NCBI RefSeq assembly: GCF_947331815.1
Contig: NZ_OX373462.1
Coordinates: forward strand, 1,289,376 to 1,353,375
Direction of reading: 5' to 3'
Source: Cyanobacterium sp. uoEpiScrs1
GTDB lineage: Bacteria; Cyanobacteriota; Cyanobacteriia; Cyanobacteriales; Microcystaceae
Length of the DNA stretch: 64,000 bases
Shown here: positions 53,380 to 63,893 of the stretch, piece after piece
Numbering within the stretch: the first letter of the stretch is position 1
How the letters are laid out: the number at the start of each line of letters is the position of its first letter
Notes under the pieces: model-generated
What the model was told of the DNA's origin: nothing
Databases searched by the model: none
Seen by the model: only the letters and a program-made list of their open reading frames with translations
Made by a program: the position numbers and the translations under genes

Positions 53380-56109
53380 TTATTTCAGACGATGTAGACG
53401 TTCTTGTAGAATTTCTACTTGTTTTTGGGCTTCAATCAAAGAATCCTTGGCTCCCTCAACTACTTTTTGAGGAGCCTTATTAACAAACCCTGGATTATTT
53501 AGACGAAGAGTAAGAGATTTTACTTCAGCTTTGATTTTACTTAAATTTTTTTCTAGTTTACCTTGAAGACTTGCGATATCGACAATACCCGATAATGGAA
53601 TCAACACCTGAACCGTTCCCACAACACCGGCAATGACCTGTCCCATATCTAACTCCAATTGGGGTGTAATAGTCAATTGTTCTACTTTTCCTAAATCCTG
53701 AATATATATCTTAGCCGACTTTAAAATTGTTCTTTCAATTTCATCTTCACTTTGTAGGATCACTGAAACTTTCATACCGGGTTTTATTTCTGCTTCGGCT
53801 CTTAAATTTCGCAGAGTGCGAATAGTTCCGATAATAAGGTCAAATGACTCTTCTAATTCAGTATTAATGAGTTGGGTGTCATAAGTAGGATAGCTTTGTA
53901 AAGCTAAAAAGATGTTGCTAGTTTGACCTAAAGTCTGCCAAATTTCTTCAGTAATATGAGGCATAAAGGGATGGAGTAGCCTCAGAATATTATCAAGGAT
54001 GTAGGCTAAGGTCTGTTGAGCAACTAAACGCGGTTCGCTGTCAACATCCTTCCACAGGCGAGTTTTAACTAATTCGATATACCAGTCACAAAAGTCTCCC
54101 CAGATGAATTCATATAACCCTTTAGCCGCTTCTCCTAACCCATAAGTTTCAATATAGTTCCTAGTTTGCTGAACTAGTCTATGAAAACGAGATAAAATCC
54201 AGCGATCGCATAATTCTAATTGTTCTACTTTAGGAAGTCCCAAAATCTGAGGAGTTTTGTCTTCTAAATTCATCATGACAAATCGCGCTGCGTTCCATAA
54301 TTTATTGGCGAAGTTTCGAGAAGCTTCGACGGACTCAGATTCGTCGGTTTTACGATTGTATTGTAGGCTAATATCTTGTCCCGCTCCTGCAACTTCCCGA
54401 ATTAAAGTATAACGGAGGGCATCAGTTCCATAATTTTCAGTTAAGACCAAAGGGTCAATCCCATTATTAAAGGATTTAGACATCTTCTTTCCATTTTCAT
54501 CTCTAACTAACCCGTGTATATAGACATCTTTAAAAGGTATTTGATCAGTAAAATAACCTGCCATCATAGTCATACGAGCAACCCAAAAAAAGATGATATC
54601 AAAACCTGTAACTAAAGTGCTAGTAGGATAATAGACTTTCAAATCTTCGGTATTTTCGGGCCAACCTAATGTTGAAAAAGGCCATAAACCTGAAGAAAAC
54701 CAGGTATCGAGAACGTCGGGATCTTGTTCTAATTTAATCGCCCCTCCATATTTTTGCTGAGCCTTTTCGATAGCTTCTATCTCATTATTCGCCACAATAA
54801 ACGGAGTGTCATCTGTAATTTTGTCGTCAGTTTCACTAATTACATACCAAGCAGGAATTTGATGACCCCACCATAATTGACGGGAAATACACCAGTCTTT
54901 TAATTTAATCAACCAATCTCGATACACTTTTGTCCAATGTTCAGGAATAAAACGGGGAGAATTATTCTCATCTAGAAAAGTTAATGCTTTTCGGGCAAGA
55001 GGATTGATTTTAATAAACCATTGGGTTGACAATAAAGGTTCGACAGGAACTTTACCACGATCGCTATAAGGCACTGTATGGCGATACTCTTCTACCTTGC
55101 TCAGAAATCCTTCTTGTTCCAGTTTCCTAACAATATTTTTCCGTGCAACATAACGGTCTTGTCCTTCAAATATTCCGGCATTTTCATTCAATGTGCCGTC
55201 TTTATTCATGACATTAATAAAGGGTAAATTATGAGAATTTCCCATCTCAAAGTCATTGCGGTCATGTGCAGGAGTCACTTTAACGCACCCTGTACCAAAC
55301 TCAGAGTTAACTAACTCATCGGCAAAGATAGGAATGTTTCGACCAACAAGAGGTAAAGTTAAAGTTTTTCCAATCAACTTTTCATAACGTTTATCCTTAG
55401 GATTAACTGCTACCCCTGTATCCCCAAAAATCGTTTCAGGTCGAGTAGTTGCAACTTGCACAAAACCACTACCATCGGTTAGAGGGTAACGAAAGTACCA
55501 TAGATGACCATCAACTTCTTTGTTTTCTACTTCTAAGTCTGAAACAGCAGAAAGAGATGCAGGACACCAATTAACTAAATAATTTCCTCGATAAATTAAC
55601 CCTGCTTCGTAAAGGCTAACAAAAGCTTTTCTGACTGCTTGAGAGAGTTTTTTATCAAGAGTAAATCGTTCCCGTGACCAGTCCGCAGAAAGTCCCATCC
55701 GTTTCAACTGGTTGACAATTTTTCCCCCTGACTTTTGTTTCCATTCCCAAGCCTGCCGGAGAAATTCCTCCCGACCTATGTCATGGCGGACTTTACCCTC
55801 TAGCTTTAATTTATTATCAAGAATGGTATGAACTGCTATACTTGCGTGGTCAGTTCCAGGGAGACAGAGAACATTATAACCGCACATCCGATAATAACGT
55901 ATAAGTACGTCCATTAAACAGTCTTCAAAGGCGTGACCCATATGGAGGCTTCCCGTGACATTAGGTGGGGGAATAACGATAGTATACGGTTTTCCTGGAT
56001 GATTGGGGTCTGCCTTGAAGACTTGGTATGTTTCCCAAGCATTCTGCCATTTAGATTCAGTTGTTTTAGGGTCGTATTGGGGGGGTAAAGCAGATGGGTT
56101 TACGGTCAT
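53380..56109 (-). CDS. valS: valyl-tRNA synthetase
   Basis: Class I aminoacyl-tRNA synthetase. The ATP motif HIGH appears as [20 protein letters not shown] near residue 45; KMSKS appears as [19 protein letters not shown]. The CP1 editing domain has [17 protein letters not shown]. The C-terminal coiled-coil tail is present. From ATG 56109 ([14 protein letters not shown]) the protein is 909 residues; a GTG 51 bases upstream would add 17 residues without homology. No T-box or leader was recognised. Confidence 0.96.
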   Translation of the reverse strand: MTVNPSALPPQYDPKTTESKWQNAWETYQVFKADPNHPGKPYTIVIPPPNVTGSLHMGHAFEDCLMDVLIRYYRMCGYNVLCLPGTDHASIAVHTILDNKLKLEGKVRHDIGREEFLRQAWEWKQKSGGKIVNQLKRMGLSADWSRERFTLDKKLSQAVRKAFVSLYEAGLIYRGNYLVNWCPASLSAVSDLEVENKEVDGHLWYFRYPLTDGSGFVQVATTRPETIFGDTGVAVNPKDKRYEKLIGKTLTLPLVGRNIPIFADELVNSEFGTGCVKVTPAHDRNDFEMGNSHNLPFINVMNKDGTLNENAGIFEGQDRYVARKNIVRKLEQEGFLSKVEEYRHTVPYSDRGKVPVEPLLSTQWFIKINPLARKALTFLDENNSPRFIPEHWTKVYRDWLIKLKDWCISRQLWWGHQIPAWYVISETDDKITDDTPFIVANNEIEAIEKAQQKYGGAIKLEQDPDVLDTWFSSGLWPFSTLGWPENTEDLKVYYPTSTLVTGFDIIFFWVARMTMMAGYFTDQIPFKDVYIHGLVRDENGKKMSKSFNNGIDPLVLTENYGTDALRYTLIREVAGAGQDISLQYNRKTDESESVEASRNFANKLWNAARFVMMNLEDKTPQILGLPKVEQLELCDRWILSRFHRLVQQTRNYIETYGLGEAAKGLYEFIWGDFCDWYIELVKTRLWKDVDSEPRLVAQQTLAYILDNILRLLHPFMPHITEEIWQTLGQTSNIFLALQSYPTYDTQLINTELEESFDLIIGTIRTLRNLRAEAEIKPGMKVSVILQSEDEIERTILKSAKIYIQDLGKVEQLTITPQLELDMGQVIAGVVGTVQVLIPLSGIVDIASLQGKLEKNLSKIKAEVKSLTLRLNNPGFVNKAPQKVVEGAKDSLIEAQKQVEILQERLHRLK

Positions 56110-56392
56110 GAATAATAGAAAGGTATAGGTATAATTATTCTCTTCATCAAATTGTGCCACAATTAGGATAAGTAATTCAATTTAATACTCTTTACTAAAA
56201 ATATATATTTTTGAAAGTCACAGTCGTTTTTTCTGTGCATAACCTTTGATTTTTTTATTAAGATATACTGGCTTCTAATTTACTATTAGATTTACATAAT
56301 TATTTTTTTACTTTGCCAATAAACTCAAATTTTTTATAAAAGTAAGTGAATACAACAAGAAACAAATAGCAGTTAGCGATTCAAGAAAATTG

Positions 56393-56446
56393 TTTCCACA
56401 ATATATTTATCTACATCTTTGGATATAGATAAATATATTGTGGAAA
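56393..56446. repeat. perfect 21-bp inverted repeat
   Basis: The arms 56393-56413 and 56426-56446 pair exactly around a 12-nt loop (tttccacaatatatttatct and on). It sits between valS and the hydrolase gene. On both strands only a loose T-rich tail follows. Confidence 0.78.
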
Positions 56447-56690
56447 TATCAGTTTATTTTAATAATTGATTAGAACTGGATAAAAAACAACTTTAACCTT
56501 TTTTAAGTACTTAAAAAAAGTTAGTTATATAAATAATATTAAGTAGTGTACCATTCAAAGAGCTGGCTAAAATTGTTAAAAAAAAATTAGGCAAAAATAT
56601 TTCTAACATGAGAAGGATATTAGAAGGACTTCTATTTAATTAAATAAAGGAGTATAAAAAGTTTAAGAGATCTAAATTTACTAAATTTAT

Positions 56691-56730
56691 CAAAAAATCC
56701 ATATATAAAAATAATTTTTATATATGGATT
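56691..56730 (-). terminator. terminator of the purN-hydrolase operon
   Basis: The 17-bp arms (56696-56712 / 56714-56730) form an AT-rich hairpin 104 bases beyond the hydrolase stop. On the minus strand the second arm runs into TTTTTT, giving a rho-independent shape. Confidence 0.6.
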
Positions 56731-56833
56731 GTAAAATAAATCAAGCTCACTTTTTATTTTATATAAGACTTATATATCTAGTTGATAAGACTTAGTATAT
56801 AAATTATCTATTCACTAATCTTATTGTTTTAGT

Positions 56834-57748
56834 TTAACCAAGTCCATGGATAACTAATTCATAATAATCTTGGTGAATTGCTTCAAGATTATTTTGTAAT
56901 TCCTGTGCATTAACTAAACCTACACATCCCGAATATAAACATTGTCTATGTTTATTTACTAAAAAAACATAAATAATACTAAGAGAATTTTTCCAAATAT
57001 GAATACTTGTTCCATCCTGAAATAATAAATAAACTTGTGACCTCTTAAAGTCAAGGTTTTGGGTGTCTGTTATTCCTGGAATTGCTTGTAAACGTTCAAT
57101 TAAAACGATTGACAAGTCTTTTTTAGGAGTTATTCTAATCGGTAAAAGGTTCCAAAATTTTTGAATAATTTTCACAACCTGAGGAGAGGTTTTCAGTTCC
57201 TGATGGGAGAGATTAGGTAGACAGGTGAACATACCAAGTACGATTTGAGTTGTCTCAACTCCTATGGCTCCATCACTTTTATTCCCAATATCTCCCGCGA
57301 TTGATAAAATTGGAATAGATTGAGCAATTTTTTCAGTAATAATTTTGCGACTTCTTAATAAATATTGAGCTGTTTTAGTCTCTGAAGATTTAAATATACC
57401 AAACGAGTCAACTCCATTAATCGGACAGCCAATCAAAACAATGGAGTTGATTTTTGACCACAATTCTGGATGTTGATCGACAAAGTCTAACCAGAGTAAC
57501 CCCCCTAATGAATAACCAATAATACGCCAAAGTGTATCAGGATAGCTATTTAAAACCTCCGCTACTTTTTGTTTAATGAGTTTAAGAATATCTTGACTTT
57601 TAATCCATGTTCTTAAACATCCAAAATTTAGAGCAACAATTTGATCCTTTACTGTTTTTAAGACTTTTGCAAGTTCTAGGATATCTTGATATGTGTTAGT
57701 CCATCCATGTTGTACAAATAGGATACAATCTGGAGAGTCAATCATCAT
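56834..57748 (-). CDS. alpha/beta hydrolase (lipase-like)
   Basis: A 304-residue hydrolase-fold protein. The oxyanion region is CILFVQHGWTNTYQDILE; the nucleophile is in WRIIGYSLGGLLWLDFV near residue 95. The acid and base residues are less clear; SIAGDIGNKSDGAIGVET could hold the acid. The last third is unusual for a hydrolase and not recognised. I start at ATG 57748 because it overlaps the purN stop as ATGA, a translational coupling signal. No substrate can be named. Confidence 0.7.
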   Translation of the reverse strand: MMIDSPDCILFVQHGWTNTYQDILELAKVLKTVKDQIVALNFGCLRTWIKSQDILKLIKQKVAEVLNSYPDTLWRIIGYSLGGLLWLDFVDQHPELWSKINSIVLIGCPINGVDSFGIFKSSETKTAQYLLRSRKIITEKIAQSIPILSIAGDIGNKSDGAIGVETTQIVLGMFTCLPNLSHQELKTSPQVVKIIQKFWNLLPIRITPKKDLSIVLIERLQAIPGITDTQNLDFKRSQVYLLFQDGTSIHIWKNSLSIIYVFLVNKHRQCLYSGCVGLVNAQELQNNLEAIHQDYYELVIHGLG

Positions 57749-58407
57749 TTTAAACAATAATATTGCTTGGCAGCCAAGACAATGGCTTGGGGTAAAATGA
57801 TATGTTCCTGAGCCTGAATACGAGCCTGCAGTGTCTCTGGAGTATCATTGGGTAGAATAGGAACAGCAGCTTGTGATAGTATTAGCCCACTATCAACTTC
57901 TGAACTAGCAATATGGGCTGTACATCCGGTAATTTTAACACCTGCCGCTAATGCTTGTTCGATGGCGTGAATGCCCTTAAAACTTGGTAATAAGCTCGGG
58001 TGAATATTAATTATATGGTCAGGGTAGGCATTTAATAAAACATGAGTAACAATGCGCATCCAACCAGCCATAACGACCCATTCTACATGGTGCTGTTGCA
58101 AAGTTTCAAGAATAGACTGATCTAGGTCGCCTCGTCGTTTAAATTCGCGATGATTAAGTAATACTGTCCTAATCTTGAATCGTTGTGCTTTTTCTTTGAC
58201 TTTGGCTTCAGGATTATTGTAAATCAATACTGGAATCTCGGCATTCAGTGTACCTTTCTGTATTGCCTGAACGATAGCTTCAAAATTTGTACCACTTCCT
58301 GAAGCTAAAATCCCCAATTTTAGAGGATGTTCTAACTCAAGTTCTTCAGAAGATACTCGAGGAGAGATGAAATTTGGAATAGACTGAGAAGAAGCATAAA
58401 AATTCAT
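57745..58407 (-). CDS. purN: phosphoribosylglycinamide formyltransferase
   Basis: Adds a formyl group from 10-formyl-THF to GAR in purine synthesis. LGILASGSGTNFEAIVQAIQ is the phosphate site; catalytic Asn and His are in HIINIHPSLLPSFKGIHAIE, and Asp is in HIASSEVDSGLILSQ. Length is 220 residues, with about 28 extra N-terminal residues before the core, common in cyanobacteria. Starts at ATG 58407. It overlaps the hydrolase by 4 bases and lies 42 bases downstream of the Rieske oxygenase, so the three may be one operon. Confidence 0.94.
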   Translation of the reverse strand: MNFYASSQSIPNFISPRVSSEELELEHPLKLGILASGSGTNFEAIVQAIQKGTLNAEIPVLIYNNPEAKVKEKAQRFKIRTVLLNHREFKRRGDLDQSILETLQQHHVEWVVMAGWMRIVTHVLLNAYPDHIINIHPSLLPSFKGIHAIEQALAAGVKITGCTAHIASSEVDSGLILSQAAVPILPNDTPETLQARIQAQEHIILPQAIVLAAKQYYCLK

Positions 58408-58449
58408 GGATATTCTAGACAGTAACTAAACTTAGTATACAGTTAAATA

Positions 58450-59523
58450 TTAGTTATTTTCGTATAATTGAAACTGTTTTTTAATTATTTTTTGAACTTG
58501 ACTAATAGTAGGATTTATTTCGTAAGCTTGTTGTCGTATGTCATTTGAATATGCCTGCTGTTCTTGTTCAATCATAAAAATATCCTGTTTGACTAGTCCA
58601 TCTAACATTTTTTGTGCTGATCCAAACAAACTATTTTTAATCCAACGTCGGAACCAGATAGGTAGTTTATGAAGTCGCTCAAAAGCATTCAAAGAAGTAA
58701 AATGAATTAAATAGGCGCGAGTATGATTATTATTAATAGGACAGAGCAAACAATAGATCTTAAAATCATCTCCTAGTGTTGACATCCAATGGGGATAAAT
58801 ATAATTAACTTGTAAAAGATCAGAATGTAATTGCCGTAAACGAGGAAAAAACAGTTGAAAGATAGACCATATTTTATCTATTTTATAATAACTTTTAATT
58901 TCATATAGGGCGTCTACCCGTTTCTCATTAGATGTTAGTTTAACTAACTTAGCTGAATTCCACGCTTGATAGTTTTCATGTAAATGTCCATGATACATAT
59001 CCATTAGATTCTCGATCAAAAATGAGAAATGTCCTTGACATTCAATGATTGAAACAGTTGCAATATAGTTGAGATGTCCCCATTCAGGAATTTTTAACGG
59101 TTGCCCAGACGTTCTTTGTAATTCTTTTGGGTCTCCTAAAAATACCCAAATAAATCCATCAGACTCCCAAGCCAAGTAGGATGTAATTTGACAATTAGGT
59201 AATTTGTTTCTGTCATTCAAATAGGGAATGAATATACATTTTCCTTCACTGTTAAAACGCCATCCATGGTAGGCACACTCTAAGTCATTTCCAATAATTT
59301 TACCACTACTAAGTTTTACTTGACGATGAGGACAGCTATTCTCAATAGCTTGGATTTTTTTCTGCTCGTCCCGATAAAGTACGATAGATTGTTCCCAAAC
59401 CACAACTTCTAACGGTTCACTAGTCACCTCTAAACTTTGAGCCACAACATACCAGTGATCAAGATTGATTCCACAGGTACGAATATCAATGGATGAGTTT
59501 ATGTCGGTTAAAGATTTAGTCAT
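58450..59523 (-). CDS. Rieske non-heme iron oxygenase (PaO/ring-hydroxylating type)
   Basis: A 357-residue oxygenase alpha-subunit-like protein. The Rieske 2Fe-2S ligands are in NSCPHRQVKLSSG and CAYHGWRFNSEGKC. The mononuclear iron site fits FLIENLMDMYHGHLHE (Asp and two His). Related cyanobacterial and plant enzymes act on chlorophyll breakdown products or other ring compounds. The substrate is unknown here. Starts at ATG 59523. If related to pigment metabolism, its survival would be of interest in a lineage losing phycobilisomes, but this is a guess. Confidence 0.82.
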   Translation of the reverse strand: MTKSLTDINSSIDIRTCGINLDHWYVVAQSLEVTSEPLEVVVWEQSIVLYRDEQKKIQAIENSCPHRQVKLSSGKIIGNDLECAYHGWRFNSEGKCIFIPYLNDRNKLPNCQITSYLAWESDGFIWVFLGDPKELQRTSGQPLKIPEWGHLNYIATVSIIECQGHFSFLIENLMDMYHGHLHENYQAWNSAKLVKLTSNEKRVDALYEIKSYYKIDKIWSIFQLFFPRLRQLHSDLLQVNYIYPHWMSTLGDDFKIYCLLCPINNNHTRAYLIHFTSLNAFERLHKLPIWFRRWIKNSLFGSAQKMLDGLVKQDIFMIEQEQQAYSNDIRQQAYEINPTISQVQKIIKKQFQLYENN

Positions 59524-60084
59524 CGCCCTATGTAGTTCTTAGGCAGCAATTTTTGAAGCTATTTTAAATCATTTGCTTTCAACATAACACTTAAATAAGA
59601 TAATGTGGAGTGTTCTATTTTTAGGTAATCGTTATAAACGGGAGTGAAGTTAATCGCCTAAGCATGGATATTAAATAAAGTGAATAGTAGCAAAAAATAT
59701 CTCTATCTATGTAGATTTATGAAAGTATAAAGTCTTTCTTAAAGTACTTATAACTAGAGCTAATTCAAGATATTCAAGTACTTTTTCTCTTAATTGTCTA
59801 TGGCTGGAGGTTTGATGGAACTGAGTGTGATGACTCTATCTATTTTTTTATCCATGAAGCTATAGTTAATAAGATTTAATATAAGTAAAACCTAGACAAT
59901 AGACTTTTTATAAAAAAGCCTATTTTGATTTAATCTTATCACAGTCGATCCGGAATAGAAAGAAATCTAAATTTCCCCCATTGCTAATTATTGGGGACAG
60001 AGATAATGTAGAATCAGGGACTACTCCAGAAGGGATTCATATATTTTTAATTGTAACCTTTCTATTTCAATTGTTAGAACGATT
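59524..60084. other. gap between divergent Rieske gene and scpB
   Basis: No gene recognised. Holds an imperfect stem near 59899-59928 around a T/A core. Divergent promoters are expected here but not placed. Confidence 0.45.
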
Positions 60085-60558
60085 ATGAGATTAGCAACTA
60101 AAATCGAAGCCATTCTCTATTTAAAAGGTAAACCCTTGTCTTTGACGGAAATTGCCCAGTGTGCTGATTGTAAGGTGGACGAGGTGCAAGAAGCTATTAT
60201 CGAATTAATGTCAGATTATGCATATCGAGACAGTGCGTTAGAAGTACTAGAAATGTCCCAAGGATATAGCCTACAGCTAAGGTCAATCTTTAACAGTCTA
60301 ATAGACAACTTGATTCCGGCAGAACTGAAAAAGGGAACCCTTCGAACCTTAGCTGCAATTGCCCTCAAAAATCCAATTGTACAAACCGATCTAATTGAAC
60401 TAAGAGGTAGTAGTGCCTATCAACATGTTCAAGAGTTAGTTGAGTTAGGATTTGTTCGCAAGCGCCGCCATGAAAATGGGCGATCATACTGGCTAGAAAT
60501 TACTGACAAATTCTATCAGTATTTTGAAATTGACCAACTTTCTCGACCGATGTTTTAG
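60085..60558 (+). CDS. scpB: segregation and condensation protein B
   Basis: Kleisin-associated subunit of the Smc-ScpAB chromosome condensin. Two winged-helix domains are visible: the first in KIEAILYLKGKPLSLTEIAQ, the second in LRTLAAIALKNPIVQTDLIE, then LVELGFVRKRRHENGRSYW. Length is 157 residues, short but normal for cyanobacteria. Starts at ATG 60085. No scpA adjacent. Confidence 0.9.
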   Translation: MRLATKIEAILYLKGKPLSLTEIAQCADCKVDEVQEAIIELMSDYAYRDSALEVLEMSQGYSLQLRSIFNSLIDNLIPAELKKGTLRTLAAIALKNPIVQTDLIELRGSSAYQHVQELVELGFVRKRRHENGRSYWLEITDKFYQYFEIDQLSRPMF

Positions 60559-60725
60559 TAAACATCATCTAGCATTTCTTCCTAAAAATATATACTAATT
60601 TTTAACAAAATTAATAATAGCCATCAAACACCTCTTAATTATCAAAAAAACTAAGGAAGTTCACTTCTCATACTGAAAATATTGCAAAATATGAAGACAA
60701 GACTAGTTCGTTTTATCAAATACAT

Positions 60726-61099
60726 GTGACTAATCAGTTTACTCAACTGAAAGATTTTATTAGACAATTGATTGCGACCTTAATAGCTACAATCGTCATT
60801 GTTCTTATATCAGTGATGAGTTTGTATTTGTATCAAGTATCTGATCTCTACGTTAAAAACGTCTTATCTCTTGAAGGAGATGTGAACAAGGGACGAGAGA
60901 TCTTTGAAGTCAACTGTATAGGATGTAATGGATTAGAAGTAAATGAGAGCTTAGGTCCTAGTTTGTATCATGTCTATCAACATAAGTCTAAGATTAAGCT
61001 GATACATCAAGTAACCAGTGGAAAACACTGTCTATGCTAAAATTTAAACTAAGTTCTCAGGAAATGGCAGATTTGCTTAGTTGTTTAGAGTATCTTTAA
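60726..61099 (+). pseudogene. cytM: inactivated cytochrome cM gene
   Basis: The first 100 codons from GTG 60726 match CytM: a membrane anchor (about 13-36), then EGDVNKGREIFEVNCIGCNG. The heme motif CxxCH is changed to C64-I-G-C67-N68, so the axial His is lost. The frame then ends early (VTSGKHCLC, stop). Reading two bases over restores the missing end as TLSMLKFKLSSQEMADLLSC then LEYL and a stop at 61099, matching the family ending with its Met ligand. One A is missing in an A-run at about 61020-61025. Two independent lesions make this dead. Confidence 0.85.
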
Positions 61100-61110
61100 G
61101 TCAAAATATT

Positions 61111-61908
61111 ATGTTTTGGTATGATGGGAAATTAATGGAAACAGAGACAATTTCTATTAGTGTAACCGAACCTGGTTTAATTTATGGGGCGACAGTATTT
61201 ACAACTTTACGAGTTTATCAAAAATCTCTCGATCATCGTTTAACTCAGTGGTCTACTCATTGTCATCGACTAGAATGTAGTTTAAAAGCTTTTGGCTGGA
61301 TATCACCTAACTGGCAACAATTGCGTCGAGAAGCTGAGGTATTAATTGACTATTACCCTGTCTTAAGATTAACAATTTTTCCCGATGGTAGAGAATGGAT
61401 TGCTGGACGTTTTTTACCTAAAGATTTAGAACAATCTCAACGACAAGGAATCAAAGGATGGCTAGCTAAAGATAATTTATATAAACGATCTTTAGCTAAT
61501 TATAAAACTGGTAACTATTTAGGGACGTTTTTAGCTTCACAAAAAGCCCATGAATTAGGTTTTAGAGAGGCTATCTTAGCTGACAACCAAGGGAATTGGT
61601 TAGAAACTAGCACAGGAAATCTTTGGGGATATAAACAAGGACAATGGTACACACCTCCTATCGAAGAAGTAATCCTCCCAGGAATCGGGCAATCGCAGTT
61701 ATTATCTTGGCTAAATCATAAACAAATTTCTCTCAATCAAATCCAATGGAATTTAGATTTGATTGAGAGTCTAGATATAATTGCCTATGGCAACAGTATA
61801 GTTGAAATTATTCCTTTTGCCTCAATTAAAATGGAAAGAAAAACCCTAAATTTTGATACATCTCATTCGGAACTTAAACAATTACAAGATTATTATATAT
61901 CTGACTGA
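61111..61908 (+). CDS. pabC: aminodeoxychorismate lyase, class IV PLP enzyme
   Basis: Releases pyruvate from 4-amino-4-deoxychorismate to give p-aminobenzoate for folate synthesis. The fold-type IV layout is seen: FWYDGKLMETETISISVTEP, GATVFTTLRVY, the PLP Lys in LANYKTGNYLGTFLASQKA, and LADNQGNWLETSTGNLW. Length is 265 residues from ATG 61111, chosen over a TTG at 61081 that lies inside the dead cytM. A branched-chain or D-amino-acid aminotransferase of the same class is a less likely alternative. Starts 11 bases after the cytM relic end, suggesting a former operon. Confidence 0.82.
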   Translation: MFWYDGKLMETETISISVTEPGLIYGATVFTTLRVYQKSLDHRLTQWSTHCHRLECSLKAFGWISPNWQQLRREAEVLIDYYPVLRLTIFPDGREWIAGRFLPKDLEQSQRQGIKGWLAKDNLYKRSLANYKTGNYLGTFLASQKAHELGFREAILADNQGNWLETSTGNLWGYKQGQWYTPPIEEVILPGIGQSQLLSWLNHKQISLNQIQWNLDLIESLDIIAYGNSIVEIIPFASIKMERKTLNFDTSHSELKQLQDYYISD

Positions 61909-62459
61909 ATTAGAGAAAAAGTAGTAGCAATTTCAGGTTAGTAAATATTAGAAATATTAGTAGCTTAAAGAAATAATTATATTTTATAGAATAAATACTT
62001 GCACCAAGTAAGTAGATAGCTATAGAAACTTTTTTATGGCTTACTATTTATTTCCATTTTGGGGTTTCTATATTTAAATATAGTATTTATGCTTTTTATT
62101 TAGTCAATTCATACATAGATACAGTTTAACCTTGACACATCTTATTCTTGTAAGTCTATTAGTTTAACTTTCAGTTAGGCTCAGTCTAGCGCAATACTCT
62201 CTTGAAATTATTATTATATATTCAAAAATATTTATAATCACTCGATTATAATTAATGTCTTATACCGAAACCAAAAACTTGAATAATAGTAAGTGAATAA
62301 CACGTTAATTTTTGCAAAAATTACTTATACTTTTTATCTCTGACTTTAACAATTATACTTTCAGTCAAATTTTAGCACTGAATATAATACCTACATGAAC
62401 AGGAACACAATAGTAGTTTGTGTTCCTAATTGTTCCGAAACACTACTAAATAAATTCAT
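61909..62459. other. gap between convergent pabC and mgdA
   Basis: No gene recognised. A 10-bp stem (62401-62410 / 62418-62427) lies 33 bases beyond the mgdA stop and may help end transcripts, though no T-tract follows. Confidence 0.45.
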
Positions 62460-63893
62460 CTAATTAATGAAACTCTTTTCAGAAGTTCCCTCATGAATTG
62501 TTTTAACCCATTTAAGACGTTTAGGAAAAATTGACATTCTAATCGTCACACTAGGAATAATAATAAACCAGTGCATCATATAAAAGGTTCCTTTCAAAGA
62601 TAACCAAGTTAACCGAAACACATCTACAATCCTTAAATTTTCTGTCTTTTCACTGCGGCGTAATCCATTAAATACTCCCCAAGAAGATAAAGATAAAACC
62701 AATATATTTAATGGACTAAAAATAGGTAAATGACGACATATAATTACCATTAAAAAGTCAGGAAACACAGCCATTAAGGTCAAATACTGCATAATAATAA
62801 ACGATAGCATATCAACCTTTTTTGTCCAGCCAATATGCTTATTAAGAATAAACCGCCAATAATCTAAATATCGTTGATATCCTCCCTCTCCCCAGCGATT
62901 TCGTTGATGCCAAAGAGATGTAATTGTTGTTACCCCTTCTTCTTCTACAGCAGGAGCGGATAAAAAGCCAATTTTCCAATTATCCAAATGTAACCGAATG
63001 GTTAAATCAAGATCATCTGTAATTGTTTGCTCATTCCATCCCCCACAACGAGATAAAGCTAAACGTCTGACAAATTGTCCATTGCCGCGCAGTTCTCCAA
63101 TTCCCCCGAGTGCAACCCGTTGCTGTTGAAAATAACCATCGAGCGCCATCTCTACTTCTTGTCCCTTTGTCCAAAAATTCAGAGGCGCATTAGCAATATT
63201 TTTACGAACTTGAACTGCTCCTACCATTTTGTCTTTAAATAAAGGAATCACACAGCGTAATAAATCTTGAGAAACCTTAGCATCTGCATCAAAAACCGCA
63301 ATAATATCTCCATGAGTCTGGGATAAAGCTTGATTTAACGCCCCTGATTTCCCTCCTTCTCCATTAGCCGGACGACGAATCACATTGAGTTGAGAATACT
63401 TTTTACCTAGTTGCGTTAAAATCTGGGGGGTGTTATCAGTACTGCAATCATCAACTACCCATAGATTATATTTATCAGTAGGATAATCCAAATTACACAA
63501 AGTCGTTATCAATTGTCCGATAACTGCCTCCTCGTTTTTCGCCGCTACTAACAAAGAAACTGAAGGAACATGACCATTAGCAATGACTTCATCAGATAAG
63601 GGACTTGGTACATCCTCTGGTTTCACGATTATCAATCGTAACGCTTGGATAAAAAATAACCCAGTCACTCCTAAAATTACCCAAGTACCCCAAGTTACTA
63701 AATGAAGAACAATGGTGATCCCCCAAATAGCCATAAGAACAAAGGCAGCTTTTTTGCGTCGTCCTGATAATCCTTGAAAAAAATCGTTTTTAAATTCTTC
63801 TTCTTCGTCTTGGGGGTCAGACCATTCCGATAATAATGAACTCAGGGGATCCAAGTCCTGATCAGCTTTGTCTGACCAATAATTATTTTGCAT
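62460..63893 (-). CDS. mgdA: beta-monoglucosyldiacylglycerol synthase (GT2)
   Basis: Transfers glucose from UDP-glucose to diacylglycerol, the first step of cyanobacterial galactolipid synthesis. It is a processive-type GT2 enzyme: LLVAAKNEEAVIGQLI, VVDDCSTDNTPQIL, DADAKVSQDLL (DxD metal site), GELRGNGQFVRR, TITDDLDLTIRLH and LWHQRNRWGEGG (QxxRW). Membrane helices lie near residues 50-85 and in the last third. I begin at ATG 63893 (MQNNYW), giving 477 residues, rather than TTG 63908. Galactolipids build thylakoids, so keeping this gene implies thylakoid-like membranes remain. Confidence 0.88.
   Translation of the reverse strand: MQNNYWSDKADQDLDPLSSLLSEWSDPQDEEEEFKNDFFQGLSGRRKKAAFVLMAIWGITIVLHLVTWGTWVILGVTGLFFIQALRLIIVKPEDVPSPLSDEVIANGHVPSVSLLVAAKNEEAVIGQLITTLCNLDYPTDKYNLWVVDDCSTDNTPQILTQLGKKYSQLNVIRRPANGEGGKSGALNQALSQTHGDIIAVFDADAKVSQDLLRCVIPLFKDKMVGAVQVRKNIANAPLNFWTKGQEVEMALDGYFQQQRVALGGIGELRGNGQFVRRLALSRCGGWNEQTITDDLDLTIRLHLDNWKIGFLSAPAVEEEGVTTITSLWHQRNRWGEGGYQRYLDYWRFILNKHIGWTKKVDMLSFIIMQYLTLMAVFPDFLMVIICRHLPIFSPLNILVLSLSSWGVFNGLRRSEKTENLRIVDVFRLTWLSLKGTFYMMHWFIIIPSVTIRMSIFPKRLKWVKTIHEGTSEKSFIN

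Larger units (their letters stand above)
56110..56833. other. gap with two strong hairpins
   Basis: No gene recognised. It contains inverted repeats at 56393-56446 and 56696-56730, described separately. Confidence 0.5.
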
